A program made the translations under genes and the position numbers. Below, piece after piece: positions 35,765-47,870 of a DNA stretch of 64,000 bases. Position 1 is the first letter of the stretch. Each line of letters begins with the position of its first letter. The stretch lies in assembly GCA_038087015.1 (NCBI GenBank), contig JASBNA010000008.1, positions 744,001 through 808,000 of the forward strand, in the 5' to 3' direction. This DNA comes from Cerrena zonata. Taxonomy: Eukaryota; Basidiomycota; Agaricomycetes; Polyporales; Cerrenaceae. Under the pieces are notes generated by a model, which had not been told where the DNA came from, did no database searches, and saw only the letters and a program-made list of their open reading frames with translations.

Positions 35765-36011
35765 CTTCCACTTACCATTCCCGAAGTCTTCCTAGCTCTG
35801 CTACGCGTTATTCACTTACGAGATCTAATCGCATCTGTATACCACCCATTACCGTAACTTATTGCTTCGTTATTCTGATATCCCTTCGACGATCCGATAT
35901 GAGCAAAAAGTGAATAGAAAGTTTGGTATATCGTTACATTCGTCTGATCGTTGTGTGAATCAAGGGATGGCAGGGAACACGAAAGTAGAGTCGAAGCCTA
36001 GTGGGATCCGA

Positions 36012-36834
36012 TTACTGGCTGAGGATGGTTCGGACAAACGACTCGTAGTTCACATTGCCGTCACTAGGACACAGACGGGTTAGTTTGCACTCAATTGCAA
36101 ATACCAAGGCAGCACGAGAGGACTCACGGGCCAATTTGGACACCTTTCAGGAGCTCGTCAACCTCCTCATCTGTCATCTTCTCGCCCAGTTGGGTGAGGA
36201 CGTATCTGAGTTCACCGGCACCAATGAAACCATTACCCTCCTTGTCGAATACTTGGAAACCGCGAATGAACTCCTCTGTACGGTTTGGAATTGTCGAATA
36301 GAGTGTAGAGTAGAAGGATTCAGTAAGGAAGGGTTGTATTTTAGCATAAGGACGCGTGGTATACGTACCAGGAGTACCAGCAGGCTTGAAACCATCAGGT
36401 CGGTTGAGGATTGTCAAGAAGCTCTTGTAGTCCACTGGGATTCGACAGCAAAAGCGTGGAAGTAGATTAGACTGTGATTAGAATACGTTACTGAAGCTAT
36501 AAAGACTGTTTGAACATACCATCTCGAGGGGCACTAGCAATGATCTCTGCCACTTCCGCCTGTGTTGGATTCTGTCCCAGAGCTCGCAAGAGATCGCCTA
36601 GTACTTCTCTTGGAACCGCGCCTGTTCCCTTCTTATCGAAAAGTGCGAAAGCCTCCTTGTATTCTGAAGATATCCAGATACCAATTCAAACGACGCGATC
36701 CAAACAATAATGGAACCAACACGATCAGTCGAGGTTCGTCAGGGGTAAAGTCCGAGCATTCCTACCTGCGTTATCACTCTTTGAATCAGTCAGATATAAT
36801 ATTGAAGTAAACAACGTGTAAAGGTACTCACCAT
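36012..36834 (-). CDS. cdc4: Essential myosin light chain Cdc4
   Basis: This is an EF-hand protein of the calmodulin superfamily that binds IQ motifs of myosin II and V in the cytokinetic ring. The first coding exon is only the ATG (36832-36834), then a 13-nt microexon (36766-36778) gives MSDNA. The third exon has [20 protein letters not shown] and [15 protein letters not shown]. Then follow [20 protein letters not shown] and, after an intron, [20 protein letters not shown] and [20 protein letters not shown]. The last exon is [16 protein letters not shown] with stop at 36012-36014. The EF-hand loops lack several calcium-ligand acids, as usual for this light chain. Length is about 145 aa, the family norm. 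Its 3' end faces the 3' end of GCP2, 250 bp away. Confidence 0.85.
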
Positions 36835-37184
36835 AGTCGTGGTTTCAAGGTAAAGATATAGAGGGGTAAGTCGGTGCAATTAAGTGTAATTCAAGCCACA
36901 GTATGGACGCTTAGCTGCACAAAGATGGCTAATGTTGAGTGAGACGCCCGGGCTTCGGTATGGCAAGATCAGTTACGAACACTAGTAACGAAATGGCCCA
37001 ATAACTATCTTCCTCTCTTGAGATCCATAAGGAGACAAGGTGACATTGAGCATTTACACATACACTTTACACTATGATTAATTACAAAAACCTGCAGCCA
37101 GGCGGGTAGAAATACATCATACTGGTATATATGCTAGTTTTTATACTTGGAGAAGGAAACGGAATGGCCTACATTGCGACTCCT
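36835..37184. other. Intergenic, nothing recognised
   Basis: About 350 bp hold the Cdc4 promoter and the 3' end of the membrane protein gene. No box stands out. Confidence 0.4.
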
Positions 37185-39577
37185 TCACGGCTGCGATAAC
37201 GTGAGTTCGCTTGAGTCCCGACCATCTCGTTCATTCTTCCAGTGTAGACCTCGGGCAAACCCCTCTCTTTCAGGGCCTCCATCTCGATCTTCGCCCTTTC
37301 CCGCCATGCGCACGTAGACGAGGCCATGTCGACGAAGAAGTGCATTATCAGGCTCCGAGACATTGAGAAGTTGCTCAAGAATGTCACCCCGTGAGCGGAC
37401 CATCCACAGGACTTGCAAGATTCCTGCAGACTCGGGTGCGCCATCTGTGGCACGAGGTCCGCCAACTAGTATGATGGCACAAATAAGAAGCACAATAGAG
37501 CCGACGAGGCTGATTATGACCTGGAGTTAGAAGTATGTTAGAACATCCAAGTAATTCCCGTGTCAGAACACTCACTTGACGACTATTGAGCTGAGAGGCG
37601 TCAAGACGATATATTATTGAAAGAACAAAGGACATACCTCTAACTGTGCCATATCTTGCATACGACTTTGTATAATTGACTCGCCGAACACCGACCGAGT
37701 AGGCCAGAATGAGTCACTTGTAGTAATCGCACGTGAAGCTGCATAATATAGGCGTGCATCAGTCGGTACATCCAGAAAAGAATCTCATAATCTTACTCCA
37801 GACAATGGCAGCAGTTAGATTGGCTAACGCTTCCTCAAGAACATGAAGCTGAAGCATGGAAGCATCAGGTCCTTTCTGGTTGTTTAAGGACATACCGATT
37901 GAGTCCATTAGGAACCTACGTCTAGAGTTAAGTAGTCGTCTCTAAGGCTATAAGATAACTTACGATTCGATTGTTGTAAGCTCACAATCACTATAGGACA
38001 GAGGCATCTGGCACTGAGTATCACGCATCGTTGCAATGAATGGACGATCATCGCGAATACCGCTGTATAGTTCTTGCCACTGTGAAAAGTTCATCAGCCA
38101 ACATGGAATGGTGAGACGATATCAGAGGGTTCCAAACATACAGACATCAACCAGGGATCATCCGGGTTGTCCGCTGGTCTCCATTCAGTCCATTTTGAGG
38201 CTGTCTTGACGGGAGGAGAAGTGACAAGGGTCTTCGTGCCTGCGTTTACCTCGCTATACCCATTAGTCCTGGATATATTGCACCCCATCCATTGCATAGT
38301 AGTTTTGAGGTATCCCGGCTTGTGAATATCGGTTAGGTTCATAATTGCAATATAAACAATGAAGCTTTACCCAGATATCACCCATCCAGAAGCTTGTTCC
38401 AGCACTTCCATCGCTGTCAGTAAAATTCCTCGTACTGTACACTAGGAAAGAGTTGCCCTGTATTCAAATGTAAAGAGTAAACGTAGAATAACGCAACAAT
38501 GACTTACGTGATTAGCCGAACTGAGTAGACCGTTGTAGTGTATCCAGTCCCTGACATTAGGAACACGTATAACATCAGATGCTACAAAATACTGGTATTA
38601 AGGTTTTTTTCAAAGCAGATCAGAACAAATACTAACACCATGGAACATATAGGATATCCCATTCATACTCTCCATCCGACAGGGTAAAGCTCGCATTTCC
38701 GGACAATGTACGCTGTGAGGCATCATTATAATCACTTGTGTTCAACCATAAAGTCGGGAGAGTTCCACACGAAACTTCGAATCGTGTTGAGTTCACCAGC
38801 ACTGTTCCAGTTCCTGAAGGATCGTCATCTATTATATCATAGACAGTATTTCCCTCCCAGCCTACAGTGTTAAGGCCTTGGCGAAGGAGAGACATGGCAG
38901 GTAAACCAGGTAATGCTCTGATAGAGTTCGCATTGATAGCTCTAGTAAATGTGCACACTTAGTGTTACTAGACGTGATGATCTTGTCAAGTACGTGAGAA
39001 CATACTGGTATGCGGAAGCTGTGTATTCAGGCAAAGCAAGAGTTGTTCGAATGTTGCGAGGGCTCAGTGCTGGAACAGTAGTTGTGCTGAATACGGTGGG
39101 GATAGTGATGTGTAACACAACTAAGCAACCCAGGTAGATAATGATTGGCGACAGCGGGCGAACAGATACTGATGTGGTACGCTGAGCGAACAACGCCATT
39201 AGTGCAGCACCGAAGCCATTCCATGCGGCGGCGGTGTCGTGGGTGACGGTTAGATATTGCTGACGGCAGAGGTTTCGACGCAACGATAGTTGCTGCGTGG
39301 TATATACTAGAGCGGTTTGAATGACCTATTCCGAATCCATAACCAGTTGTCAACTTGTCATGCCAATAATAAATTTAAGACAGTTTCATTTACAGGAACT
39401 TACCACAGTGAAAATTTGCAACGACACTTGGATTGCCTGGAAAGTGATGGAGTCCAAGGGAAAGACAATACGACGCTCAAGATGTCTTGTCCACACGGCA
39501 GTCGTAGCCACAAGAAGAAGCACTAAAGAAACGTGTAGACTAAAGCATATAACGCGAACAACCCCAAATGTGGGCAT
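37185..39577 (-). CDS. Large multi-pass membrane protein, unknown function
   Basis: This resembles a basidiomycete-type protein of about 600 aa with hydrophobic spans at both ends around a long extracytoplasmic domain. The start ATG (39575-39577) gives MPTFGVVRVICFSLHVSLVL, a membrane span. The next exons carry DTAAAWNGFGAALMALFAQR and IIIYLGCLVVLHITIPTVFS. The central domain has the conserved LPGLPAMSLLRQGLNTVGW and N-glycosylation sites such as NTSDYNDAS and GNASF. The last span (VLLICAIILVG) precedes a short soluble tail with GILQVLWMVRSRGDILEQLL and stop near 37185. At least eight introns interrupt it. The pattern suggests a surface or vacuolar membrane protein. No enzymatic motif is visible. 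Confidence 0.65.
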
Positions 39578-40996
39578 GGTTCGAGGAAGACTTACTGCTA
39601 TAGCTACGCCCAACTGTCATCCTTTTAATACGTCTGCCAAAGATTAATTATATTGATGGTGCACACGTAGGCCTTGAGTAAGGCCACTTTAACACCATAA
39701 CGATGAGTGTGGGATAACTGCCAGGAGAGGACAAGGCACCACCATCTCCGACTTTTGCGACCATTTTGCCCACGAGGTCTTCATTTGATCATATGTCATA
39801 TATCACATTTAGAGTTGCTAGACTCGGATGCCATCTTTCCATGATATACGGGAGGGCGCATCTAATTCTTGGATACCTTACCATGAGCCATTTCAAGACA
39901 TAGCTGTCAAGGAAGGATGAAGTACGAAGGGAGTGACCGCAATGAGTCGAAACTTTCAAGCGGGCGACTCATCCCACTATAGCTACAACTAGACTCCTCC
40001 TAGAAGTTTATAGCAAACACATGTAAGCAAGCACAAATAATCCACGACAGCGAGATTTTACTTATCCCTACCCTAGGCCTGTCCTTACTTTCATATCAGT
40101 AGAAACCCTAGTGTTTAATATGAATATGAATACTACAAGAACCTAGATGGGCACATTTCTTATTAACTCCATCCTCACAACGACACCCTCAAATTGAATG
40201 CAGTACTAACATAATGCATCGTAGGCTCCAAAACTATAACTCAAACCCATCCAAAGCCTAAGCACTTCAATCCGTCACATTCCGGATCCGGAATTGTATA
40301 TGAAGCACACCGCACAACACAAGGAATGCAAAAGCACGAACGAACCGAGTTCCGCCGCAGCCGTAAGTAGACTCCGCAATTGGAAGGTCGATGAAGGGCC
40401 GTGGCAAACAGATACAAGCAAGTGTATACACTCTCAATCTGAATCACATCAGATGTTTCGAGCTCGCGTATGGCCTGAAGATCGGACTTTCACTCGAGAA
40501 TACTAGTGATCATCGTGAAATAGGATACGAGTCTGCTTGTCGGGATTAGGTAACGCAATGATTTCGCATTCCGAAATCAAGGTCACACTCGATTGAAGTT
40601 TACTAACATAACTTCAGATTTCAAGGAGGCAATCTTGGTTGCTTACTACAAGTTCATACAACGGACGTAAATATTGATAAACACGTGTTCTTGGTTTATT
40701 TACGCGTTCCGGCGGTTATACAGTTAATATCTGCCCCAGTGGCGAACTTCACTCGAACCATCTCGACCTCCGCTGGCCAGCCATTGTCCCTATTGTTGTT
40801 CATAAATACGCGCTTTCGAAACACCCGGCCACTTCATTCTTTGACTGGCCGTCCATTCGGCTCGTCCCAAACTGACTCTGTAACAGGGTAAGTATGTTCG
40901 GCTAGTTGTAACGCAGTGAAACACGGTTGAGTTTTACAAATGACCAGATCTCTTTGGCCAACCCTCCGATCCCATTGCGCCTTGCCCTTGCTGGGG
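39578..40996. other. Gene-poor spacer, nothing recognised
   Basis: About 1.4 kb lie between the divergent membrane protein and FunK1 genes. Small ORFs (for example 40294-40506 plus, 40685-40891 plus) show no family features. Confidence 0.4.
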
Positions 40997-41003
40997 TATA
41001 AAA
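40997..41003 (+). promoter_or_regulatory. TATA box of FunK1 copy 1
   Basis: TATAAAA lies 67 nt upstream of ATG 41064. The second FunK1 copy lacks an equivalent, since its 5' region is unrelated. Confidence 0.65.
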
Positions 41004-41063
41004 CCTCTCGACCCATTGTGCCACCTGTAAGTCACTCCACACTCCCCTCCCTTGTTTCCCATT

Positions 41064-43668
41064 ATGAGCGATACAAACACTAACGACAACGATCTCATTT
41101 CTGATCTTCCAGGCTCGTTTACTGGCGACAACCCAGGACCTGCTACTTTTCCTCGTACACCCCCAGGCTCTACCGTTCCCAACATCTCCGATATACACTC
41201 CACTCCACTGAAAGTCGCTGTAGCATCCCAGTGTGCCACACCACATCTTAAGGCCTATAGAATGGAGATTGCAGAAGAGATAGCGAAATATTTCAGCAGT
41301 ACTTCTATCGACTCTTGGCTCAACTTATGGCTGCCTGGGAAGGACCTCGACCTCGACAATCTGCCGGAGGAATTCTCCAACAAAAAGTTTCACTTTCAGG
41401 ACCTCATACTCGAATCTAAAGAAGAGGACAGTATCAAGAATGAGGGCCAGCTGTATCCAAAACTAGTACGTCGCGTCTATTTTCCCTCTGGGTGGCAATG
41501 TCTGACTATGGCCTTTCAAGTGTGAAGTCATCCAAAATATCTTCGATCTTGCCCATCACGAAAAGCGTACAAGACCTCGCCTCGTAATTGAAGACACTTC
41601 TGGATGGAAAGAACATAGCTCAATCGACAATCTCCCCGATGGTTCTGTGTATCTGGAATCAGACCAAGAGGCTTATAGGTTGACAATGGACGAACTCAAG
41701 ACTGCCCAGGGTTCCGCGGAGCGGAAGCCATTCCTGGCCCGGACTGCATTCTCAAAGTCTCTCATGCCACTGGAAATCAAATTCGACCCCTCCGCCGAGG
41801 CATTTAAGGTCAACAAGAAAGGTGAAATCATCCTTCCTGATAGTGCAACGTCAATACAAACACGCGGGCAGCTCTTTGAGTATTGCATGACCATCTTTGG
41901 ACGCCAGCCTCGCCAACACCTCTTCGCCCTTCATATCTGTCGTAACATGGCTACACTCGTCGTCATGGATCGGGTCAGCGTGTCCGCTACGATCCCCTTC
42001 GATTATGTGAAGGAGCCTCTGAAGCTGTTGACCTTCTTCTATCGGCTAGCTCTGTCCGACTCGTCTGCTCTCGGCTTAGACCCTACCATGACCCTTGCCT
42101 CCGACGCCGACAAAGCTGTGTTGGCTGATTTCTTGCCTGTAGTTGACCGATCTAAGGAACTCGAAGGCGACGACGTATTGATTCATGAGGCATTCTCAGA
42201 TTCACGCACCAATGGAGCTCTGTCGATTTGGCCTGTCTACAAAGTGACTGTGACATCGAAGGAAGAAGATAACACTATATCCACATCCAACTTCCTCATT
42301 TCCAAACCTCGGACGTCTATTCCCTCGCTCTATGGACGTGGAAACAAAGGTTATATTGCGTTTGACTTGGAAAAACACGATTTCGTCTTTCTCAAGGACT
42401 CTTGGCGTGCGGATTCGCCCGACATACATTCGGAAGTCGAGGTATACAAGAAGATGCAGGAGGCAGGCCTAACGCAGGATGACTGCGTTGCGACAATGCG
42501 TTGCGGCGGCGATGTTCCGATCGATGGGGGCTCTGCGATGCAGAGAACACGTTCACAAAAACTGCTGAAGAAACGGGCACTCGGTCGTATTCATTGTCGG
42601 CTGGTGCTGAACGAGATTGCGCACCATATGTCCAATTACGACAATAGTAGGCAGATGGTTTTTATCATACAATGTGCCTTCTATGGTGAGTCCTACTTAT
42701 TTCCCCTGTCACTCATTTCTCACCTCCTTATCCTTAGGTCATAAACAGGTTTGGACGAAGGTGGGTATCCTTCACGGTGATGTCAGCGACAACAACATCA
42801 TGGTCGTGTACCGAGGGGATTCCATAGGAGGTATTTTGATTGATTGGGATCTATGCAAGCATAGAGATGATCTCGAAGAGAAAAAGGTCAGAAATGGGAA
42901 TCGTTCGGTGAGTCTAAATAATACTCTTTCTACGTAGTGTCGATAACTCAGTATGACCAACTGCAGGGAACTTGGCCGTTCATTTCTGCACTCCGACTAC
43001 AGTACCCGAAGAAGTCTCTTGAGCTATCCGACGACATTGAATCCTTCATCCACGTTATTACCTGGCACGCTTTGTGTTACCATAAGCACAGCCTATCCTC
43101 TGTTCCTCAAGAACTAGCACTCCGTGTCCATAGTTGGTTCCTCAATGTCCAACGTGACGTAGATGGCCTTTACTACGGTTGTCTCGCAAAGTTTGAGAAC
43201 ATCGTAGGAGGACACCCAGGCTTCGAATTGTTGGATGACTCGATATTCAATCAACTTATCCAAGACTTGTACAGATTGGCTCAGGAGCACTACAAGGCAA
43301 CTGACCTGGATGACTTCAAAAAATTTCGGCCTGCTTTGCCTGAACTGGACGAGACGGCCAAGGTTCGGGTCAAAAAGGTATCACGGTCGGATGTACAAAA
43401 GATTCCATCATCCGACGATGAAGATGACTACGAATCAAACACGACCTATGTCCCTCCTGCCGATCAGCCCAAACCAGTATCTACCCTTGAGGATCACAAG
43501 AGATTGGGGAGGATCTTCAGTCGTTATGTGAGCCAGCTGGGCGAATGGAAAGGAACGGCAAAGGTCAACAATCAGTTCAGACGGTTGCCCAACGTGAACT
43601 TCACCAATGAGCAAGGTGTTGTGATAGGCACCAACGTCTCAAAGACAAAGGCAAGTTCTGGCAGTTGA
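41064..43668 (+). CDS. FunK1-type protein kinase-like protein, copy 1
   Basis: FunK1 proteins are fungus-specific kinase-like proteins, expanded in mushrooms, whose substrates are unknown. Exons 41064-41465, 41521-42685, 42738-42907 and 42967-43668 join in frame to 812 aa. The kinase lobe contains GYIAFDLEKHDFVFLKDSWR, with the probable ATP-site Lys in FLKDSW. The catalytic loop is LHGDVSDNNIMV (HGD in place of HRD) and the metal-binding motif is LIDWDLC (DWD in place of DFG). GTWPFISALRLQ and SFIHVITWHALCYH are C-lobe signatures of the family. The intron acceptor at 41520 is AAG. The TGA at 43666-43668 is probably secondary. The same frame continues 48 codons (KRYAGDVLVTKSKRSKR and more) to TAG, matching the basic tail of copy 2. 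Confidence 0.8.
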
Positions 43669-43815
43669 AAACGGTACGCGGGCGATGTTCTAGTAACGAA
43701 GAGCAAGAGAAGCAAGAGAGCTGCATCCAGTAGAGCTGCATCTCACGAAGGTCTGAATTCTGTTCGAGAAGAAGCCGAAGTCGTTGACGGAGGGGAGGCT
43801 GATGCAGCTTCTTAG
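43669..43815 (+). pseudogene. Orphaned C-terminal basic tail of FunK1 copy 1
   Basis: Directly after the TGA the frame stays open for 48 codons with KRYAGDVLVTKSKRSKRAAS and an acidic end (EEAEVVDGGEADAAS), then TAG at 43813-43815. Copy 2 has AGC CGA AAA CGC where copy 1 has AGT TGA AAA CGG, so a C-to-T change in an Arg codon made the stop. The KR-rich cluster looks like a nuclear localisation signal. Confidence 0.7.
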
Positions 43816-44182
43816 TAGTGAAGCAGTATATTCATAGTATAACTTACATCGTGTATCAATCACTAGTCTCCTTCACAGAACTCAAGAAAGGAAGACAATC
43901 GTTCCTAATCAATCATCATCAGTTTTTGTTACTCCTCTAATAGTAATACCAAAAGCCCTCTCGTCTTCAATACCCTATTATTCCATAATTGAAAGAAACA
44001 GATGAATATAGATAGCGGTGGTGAGGGCAATGTCTTCACGATAACAGTCAGAGTCTGTCGAGGAAATTTGTCCCCACCTTTCCCCTGGCACTGCACTTAG
44101 GTTAGCATTTGACGATTATTTAACTGAAGGAGGACGGTGTCTACTGACATATTGGCTCGCCATCAAGAGTTCATGCATGCGA
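43816..44182. other. Spacer between FunK1 copies
   Basis: Nothing recognised. Probable 3' UTR of copy 1. Confidence 0.4.
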
Positions 44183-44242
44183 CAGATGTGAAGGTCTAAA
44201 CACAATCTTCATCTCGCAAACCCAAGGACACGCGATACGGTG
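44183..44242. repeat. 60-bp direct repeat, left copy (partner 47477-47536)
   Basis: Identical to 47477-47536 except four bases, with the shared core ctcgcaaacccaaggacacg. It ends exactly where homology to the N-terminus of FunK1 copy 1 begins. It replaces the start codon region of copy 2. Confidence 0.85.
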
Positions 44243-44433
44243 ACACTAACGACAACAATATTGTTCCTGCTCTTTTAGGCTCATTTACTAGCGACAACGC
44301 AGAGCCGCCTACCACCTTTCCTCGTACACCTCCAGGTTCTATTGCTCCCGACATCCCAGATCTGCAGTGCACTCCCCAAAAAGTCACTGTAGTATCCAAG
44401 TGCGCCACACCACATACCGAGGGCTATAGACGA

Positions 44434-46673
44434 ATGGTTGCGGAAGAAATGGAGAAACATATCAGCGGTACTCCTGCTGACTCTTGGCTCGAATTATGGC
44501 TACCTGGGAAAACCCTCGATCTCGACAACCTGCCGGAGGAATTCTCCAACAAAAAGTTTCACTTTCAGGACCTCATACTCGAATCTAAAGAAGAGGACAG
44601 TATCAAGAATGAGGGCCAGCTGTATCCAAAACTAGTACGTCGCGTCCATTTTCCCTCTGGGTGGCAATGTCTGAATATGGCCTTTCAAGTGCGAAGTCAT
44701 CCAAAATGTCTTCGATCTTGCCCATCATGGAAAAGGTCCAGGACCTCGCCTCGTAATCAAAGACACCTCTGGAATGGAGGAGCATAGCCCAACCAATCAT
44801 CACCCTGATGGTTCTGTGTATATGGAATCTGACGAAGAGGCTTATAGGTTGACACCTGCCGAACTCGAGACTGCCCAGAGCTCCGCGGATCGCAGGCCAT
44901 TCATGGCACGGCCTGCATTCTCAAAGAGTATCGCGCCATTGGAAATCAAATTCCGCCCGTACACTGAGGCATTTGGGATCAGCAAGAAAGGTGAACTCGT
45001 CCTTCCTACAAGTGCGGCGTCGATAAAGACTCGCGGACAGCTCTTTGAGTATTGCCTGGCTATCTTTGGACGCCAGTCTCGCCAATACCTCTTTGCTGTA
45101 CACATCTTTCGTAACATGGTTACTCTTCTCGCTATGGACCGAGTCAGTGTAGCTGCCACGATCCCTTTCGACTATGTGGAGGAGCCTCTAAAGCTGATGA
45201 CTTTCTTCTATCGGCTAGCTCTGTGCGACCCGTCTGCTCTCGGTTTAGACCCCACTATGACCCTTGCCTCTAAAGAAGAGAAAGCGATCTTATACGAGTC
45301 CTTACCTGATATTAGCGTATTGCCGGAGGATCTTGAAGGCGATATGAAAGTCATACATCAAGCTTTCTTAGATCCACGTACCAATGGAGATCTGTCAATC
45401 TGGCCTGTCTACAAGGTGACTGTGACGTCGGAGGAAGAAGACAACACTATATCCACATCTGAATTCCTCATTTCCAGGCCTCAGACGTCTCCTCCATCGC
45501 TTTATGGTCGTGGGGGGAAAGGATACATTGCGTTTGACTTAGAAAAACACGATTTCGTCTTTTTGAAGGACTCTTGGCGTGCGGATTCGCCCTATATACA
45601 CTCGGAAGTTAAGATATACGAGGAGATGCGGAAGGCAGGCCTGACGAACAAGCAATTTGTTGCGACAATGCGCTGCGGTGGCGACGTTTCGATCGAAGGG
45701 GGCTCGAAGATACAAAGAACTCGTTCTCAAAAGTTACTGAAGAAACGGGCACTTGCTCGTATTCACTGTCGGCTGGTGCTGAACGAGATCGCGCATCATA
45801 TATCCAACTACACCCATAGTTCCGAGCTGATTTTCATCATGCGGTGTGCCTTATACGGTGAGTTTCGTGTTTATTTTTTGCACCCGCTTTCTCATCTTTT
45901 CATCTTTAGCACATGAGAAAGTTTGGAAACTGGTGGGCGTCCTTCACGGTGATGTCAGCGACAACAACATTATGGTTGTGTACCGAGGGGACCGCCTATT
46001 CGGCATTTTGATTGATTGGGATCTATGCAAGTATCAAAAGGATCTTGATAAAGTCAGAAACGGAAATCGTTCGGTGCGTCTACTTACAACTCCCCGTGCT
46101 TTTGTCTTCGCTGCTAATCAACCTCGACCACAGGGAACTTGGCCCTTCATTTCTGCCCTCCGACTACAGTACCCGAAGAAACGTCGCGAATTATCCGACG
46201 ACCTTGAATCCTTCATCCACGTTATTACCTGGCATGCTCTATGCTACCATACACATACCCTATCCCCTCTTTCGCGAAATTTGGCGTTCCTTGTCCATGA
46301 ATGGTTCTTCGATTTCCAAAGTGACGAAGACGGTCTTTATTATGGCTGTTTCCGAAAGTTTGAATCCATCATGAGCGGCCGCCCGGGCTTCGAATTGTTG
46401 GACGACCCGATATTCAATCAACTTATCCACGATTTATTCACATTGGCTCAGGAACACTACCAGGCAATTGACCTGGTTGACTATGAAAAGCTTCGGCCTG
46501 CTCATCTGGTCAAATGGAACCAGACGGTCGAGAAGCTACACAAGAAAACACCAGTCAAGAAGGCATCCAAACGAGGAGTAGATGGTGACATTGTGCCATG
46601 GGAGGAAGAAGCGGACGGAGTTGAAGCTGTCAGCTTGAACCATAGCCCCACCTCCTCCTGCCAATGCATCTAA
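44434..46673 (+). CDS. FunK1-type protein kinase-like protein, copy 2 (damaged ends)
   Basis: This is a tandem paralogue of the gene at 41064-43668. Homology to copy 1 extends upstream from 44434 to about 44243 (frame TNDNNIVPALLGSFTS), but the ancestral ATG is gone and a TAA precedes. Translation could start at ATG 44434 (MVAEEMEKHISG), losing about 75 residues. Exon ends are near 44634, 45857 and 46075. The kinase motifs HGDVSDNNIMV and LIDWDLC are intact. The 60-nt intron before GTWPF has a GTGCGT donor and no stop, so retention would be tolerated. Near 46640 a small deletion shifts the frame, so the product ends SPTSSCQCI at 46673. The conserved tail (KPVKTLETHDMLAKIFSRY) continues in another frame. 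Confidence 0.7.
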
Positions 46674-47012
46674 ACCAGTGAAGACCCTTGAAACCCACGA
46701 CATGCTGGCAAAGATTTTTAGTCGTTATCTTCATAAGGATACCGGATGGGAAGAAGTACCAAAGGTCGCAAGTCAGTTCAAGGAGTTGCTCAGTGCAGAG
46801 CTTATTAATGAGCAAGGCAAGTAGCCAGCAACGTCCTGAAGGCAAAAGTTTCCAGCAGCCGAAAACGCCCTGCCACCGAGGTTCTAGTGACGAAGAGCAA
46901 GAGAGGTAAGGTAACAGCATCCAGCGGGGTTGCATCTGGATGTTCCAACGATGTTCTTGTTTCTGTTCGGGAAGAAACCGATGTTATCGACGAACCGGAA
47001 GCCAATACATGA
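46674..47012 (+). pseudogene. Out-of-frame C-terminal tail of FunK1 copy 2
   Basis: Downstream of the frameshift stop, sequence homologous to the copy 1 C-terminus persists in other frames. ASKPVKTLETHDMLAKIFSR and SQFKELLSAELINEQGK are followed by TAG, then a further block SSSRKRPATEVLVTKSKRGK and VREETDVIDEPEANT. At least two indels are needed to connect it. Confidence 0.65.
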
Positions 47013-47870
47013 CTATGTAATACTTATAGCTAGCGAGTCAATATAATTACCCTCGTTATTTATCAATGTTCAGCGTTCCACGCCCAAGTTTATTGTTCCC
47101 GCATTCACATTATAACGAATAAACAAACGAGATTGGACTCATGTCGCGATATCAGGTTTAGCAGCACTTAAGATCTAAGACATCAAAACGAGGCGTTGAA
47201 GAGTACCATTAATTTGAGAAGTTAGAGTCGGACTAAGATCGCGCGAAGGAAGGCATTATCATATGCACCCTCGTTGCGGTGCCTGGAGCTATTCTCTTGA
47301 AGATGCATCTTGAGCATCTATAAGGTACCGTATAACACATTATTCTTTAGCAGGAGGACCGCCCAAACCATATCATTGTCATAGTGTCAGGCTCCCATTC
47401 ATGTACCAATGATATTTTCCCTATTTATAACGTAAATGCTCTTGCTAAGCCCGAGCATCATTTGGTTCTTCACCACCAGATGCGAAGGTCTAAACATAAT
47501 CTCCATCTCGCAAACCCAAGGACACGCCATACGGTGTTTGGTTTGGCAACTTATTTTATTACGGCCATAAACGCATGTTTGCTACTCTAACTCTAGGTAT
47601 CGTATATTTGAGTATCAAAAAGCAGGGACAACAGTGATGATAATAACCAGTGTACACCCAGCGTACTAACGCGCAACAACCACGCAGTAAGGAACGAATT
47701 TGCTCATGTACGATGACGATGACGATGATGGAAACAGTCAGATGGACCAGCTCCAACCCTGATGAAAGGACGATTATAACTTGAAGAACGAGTGCAAAAT
47801 AGAACGTATCAAACGGTCTGGGTATCCGTATCGAAGGAACTAGATGCGAGACGAGAATGCTTGACACTTT
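47013..47870. other. Intergenic spacer with 60-bp repeat and small microsatellite
   Basis: It holds the right copy of the 60-bp repeat (47477-47536) and a short gacgat/gatgac trinucleotide tract near 47710-47735. No gene is supported. Confidence 0.5.
47477..47536. repeat. 60-bp direct repeat, right copy (partner 44183-44242)
   Basis: Differs from the left copy at four positions. Beyond it the two loci share nothing obvious. It lies 3.3 kb downstream, beyond the end of FunK1 copy 2. Confidence 0.85.

Noticed and set aside
47700..47740. Short gat/gac repeat as a functional satellite
   Set aside because: Too short and non-coding; ordinary microsatellite.
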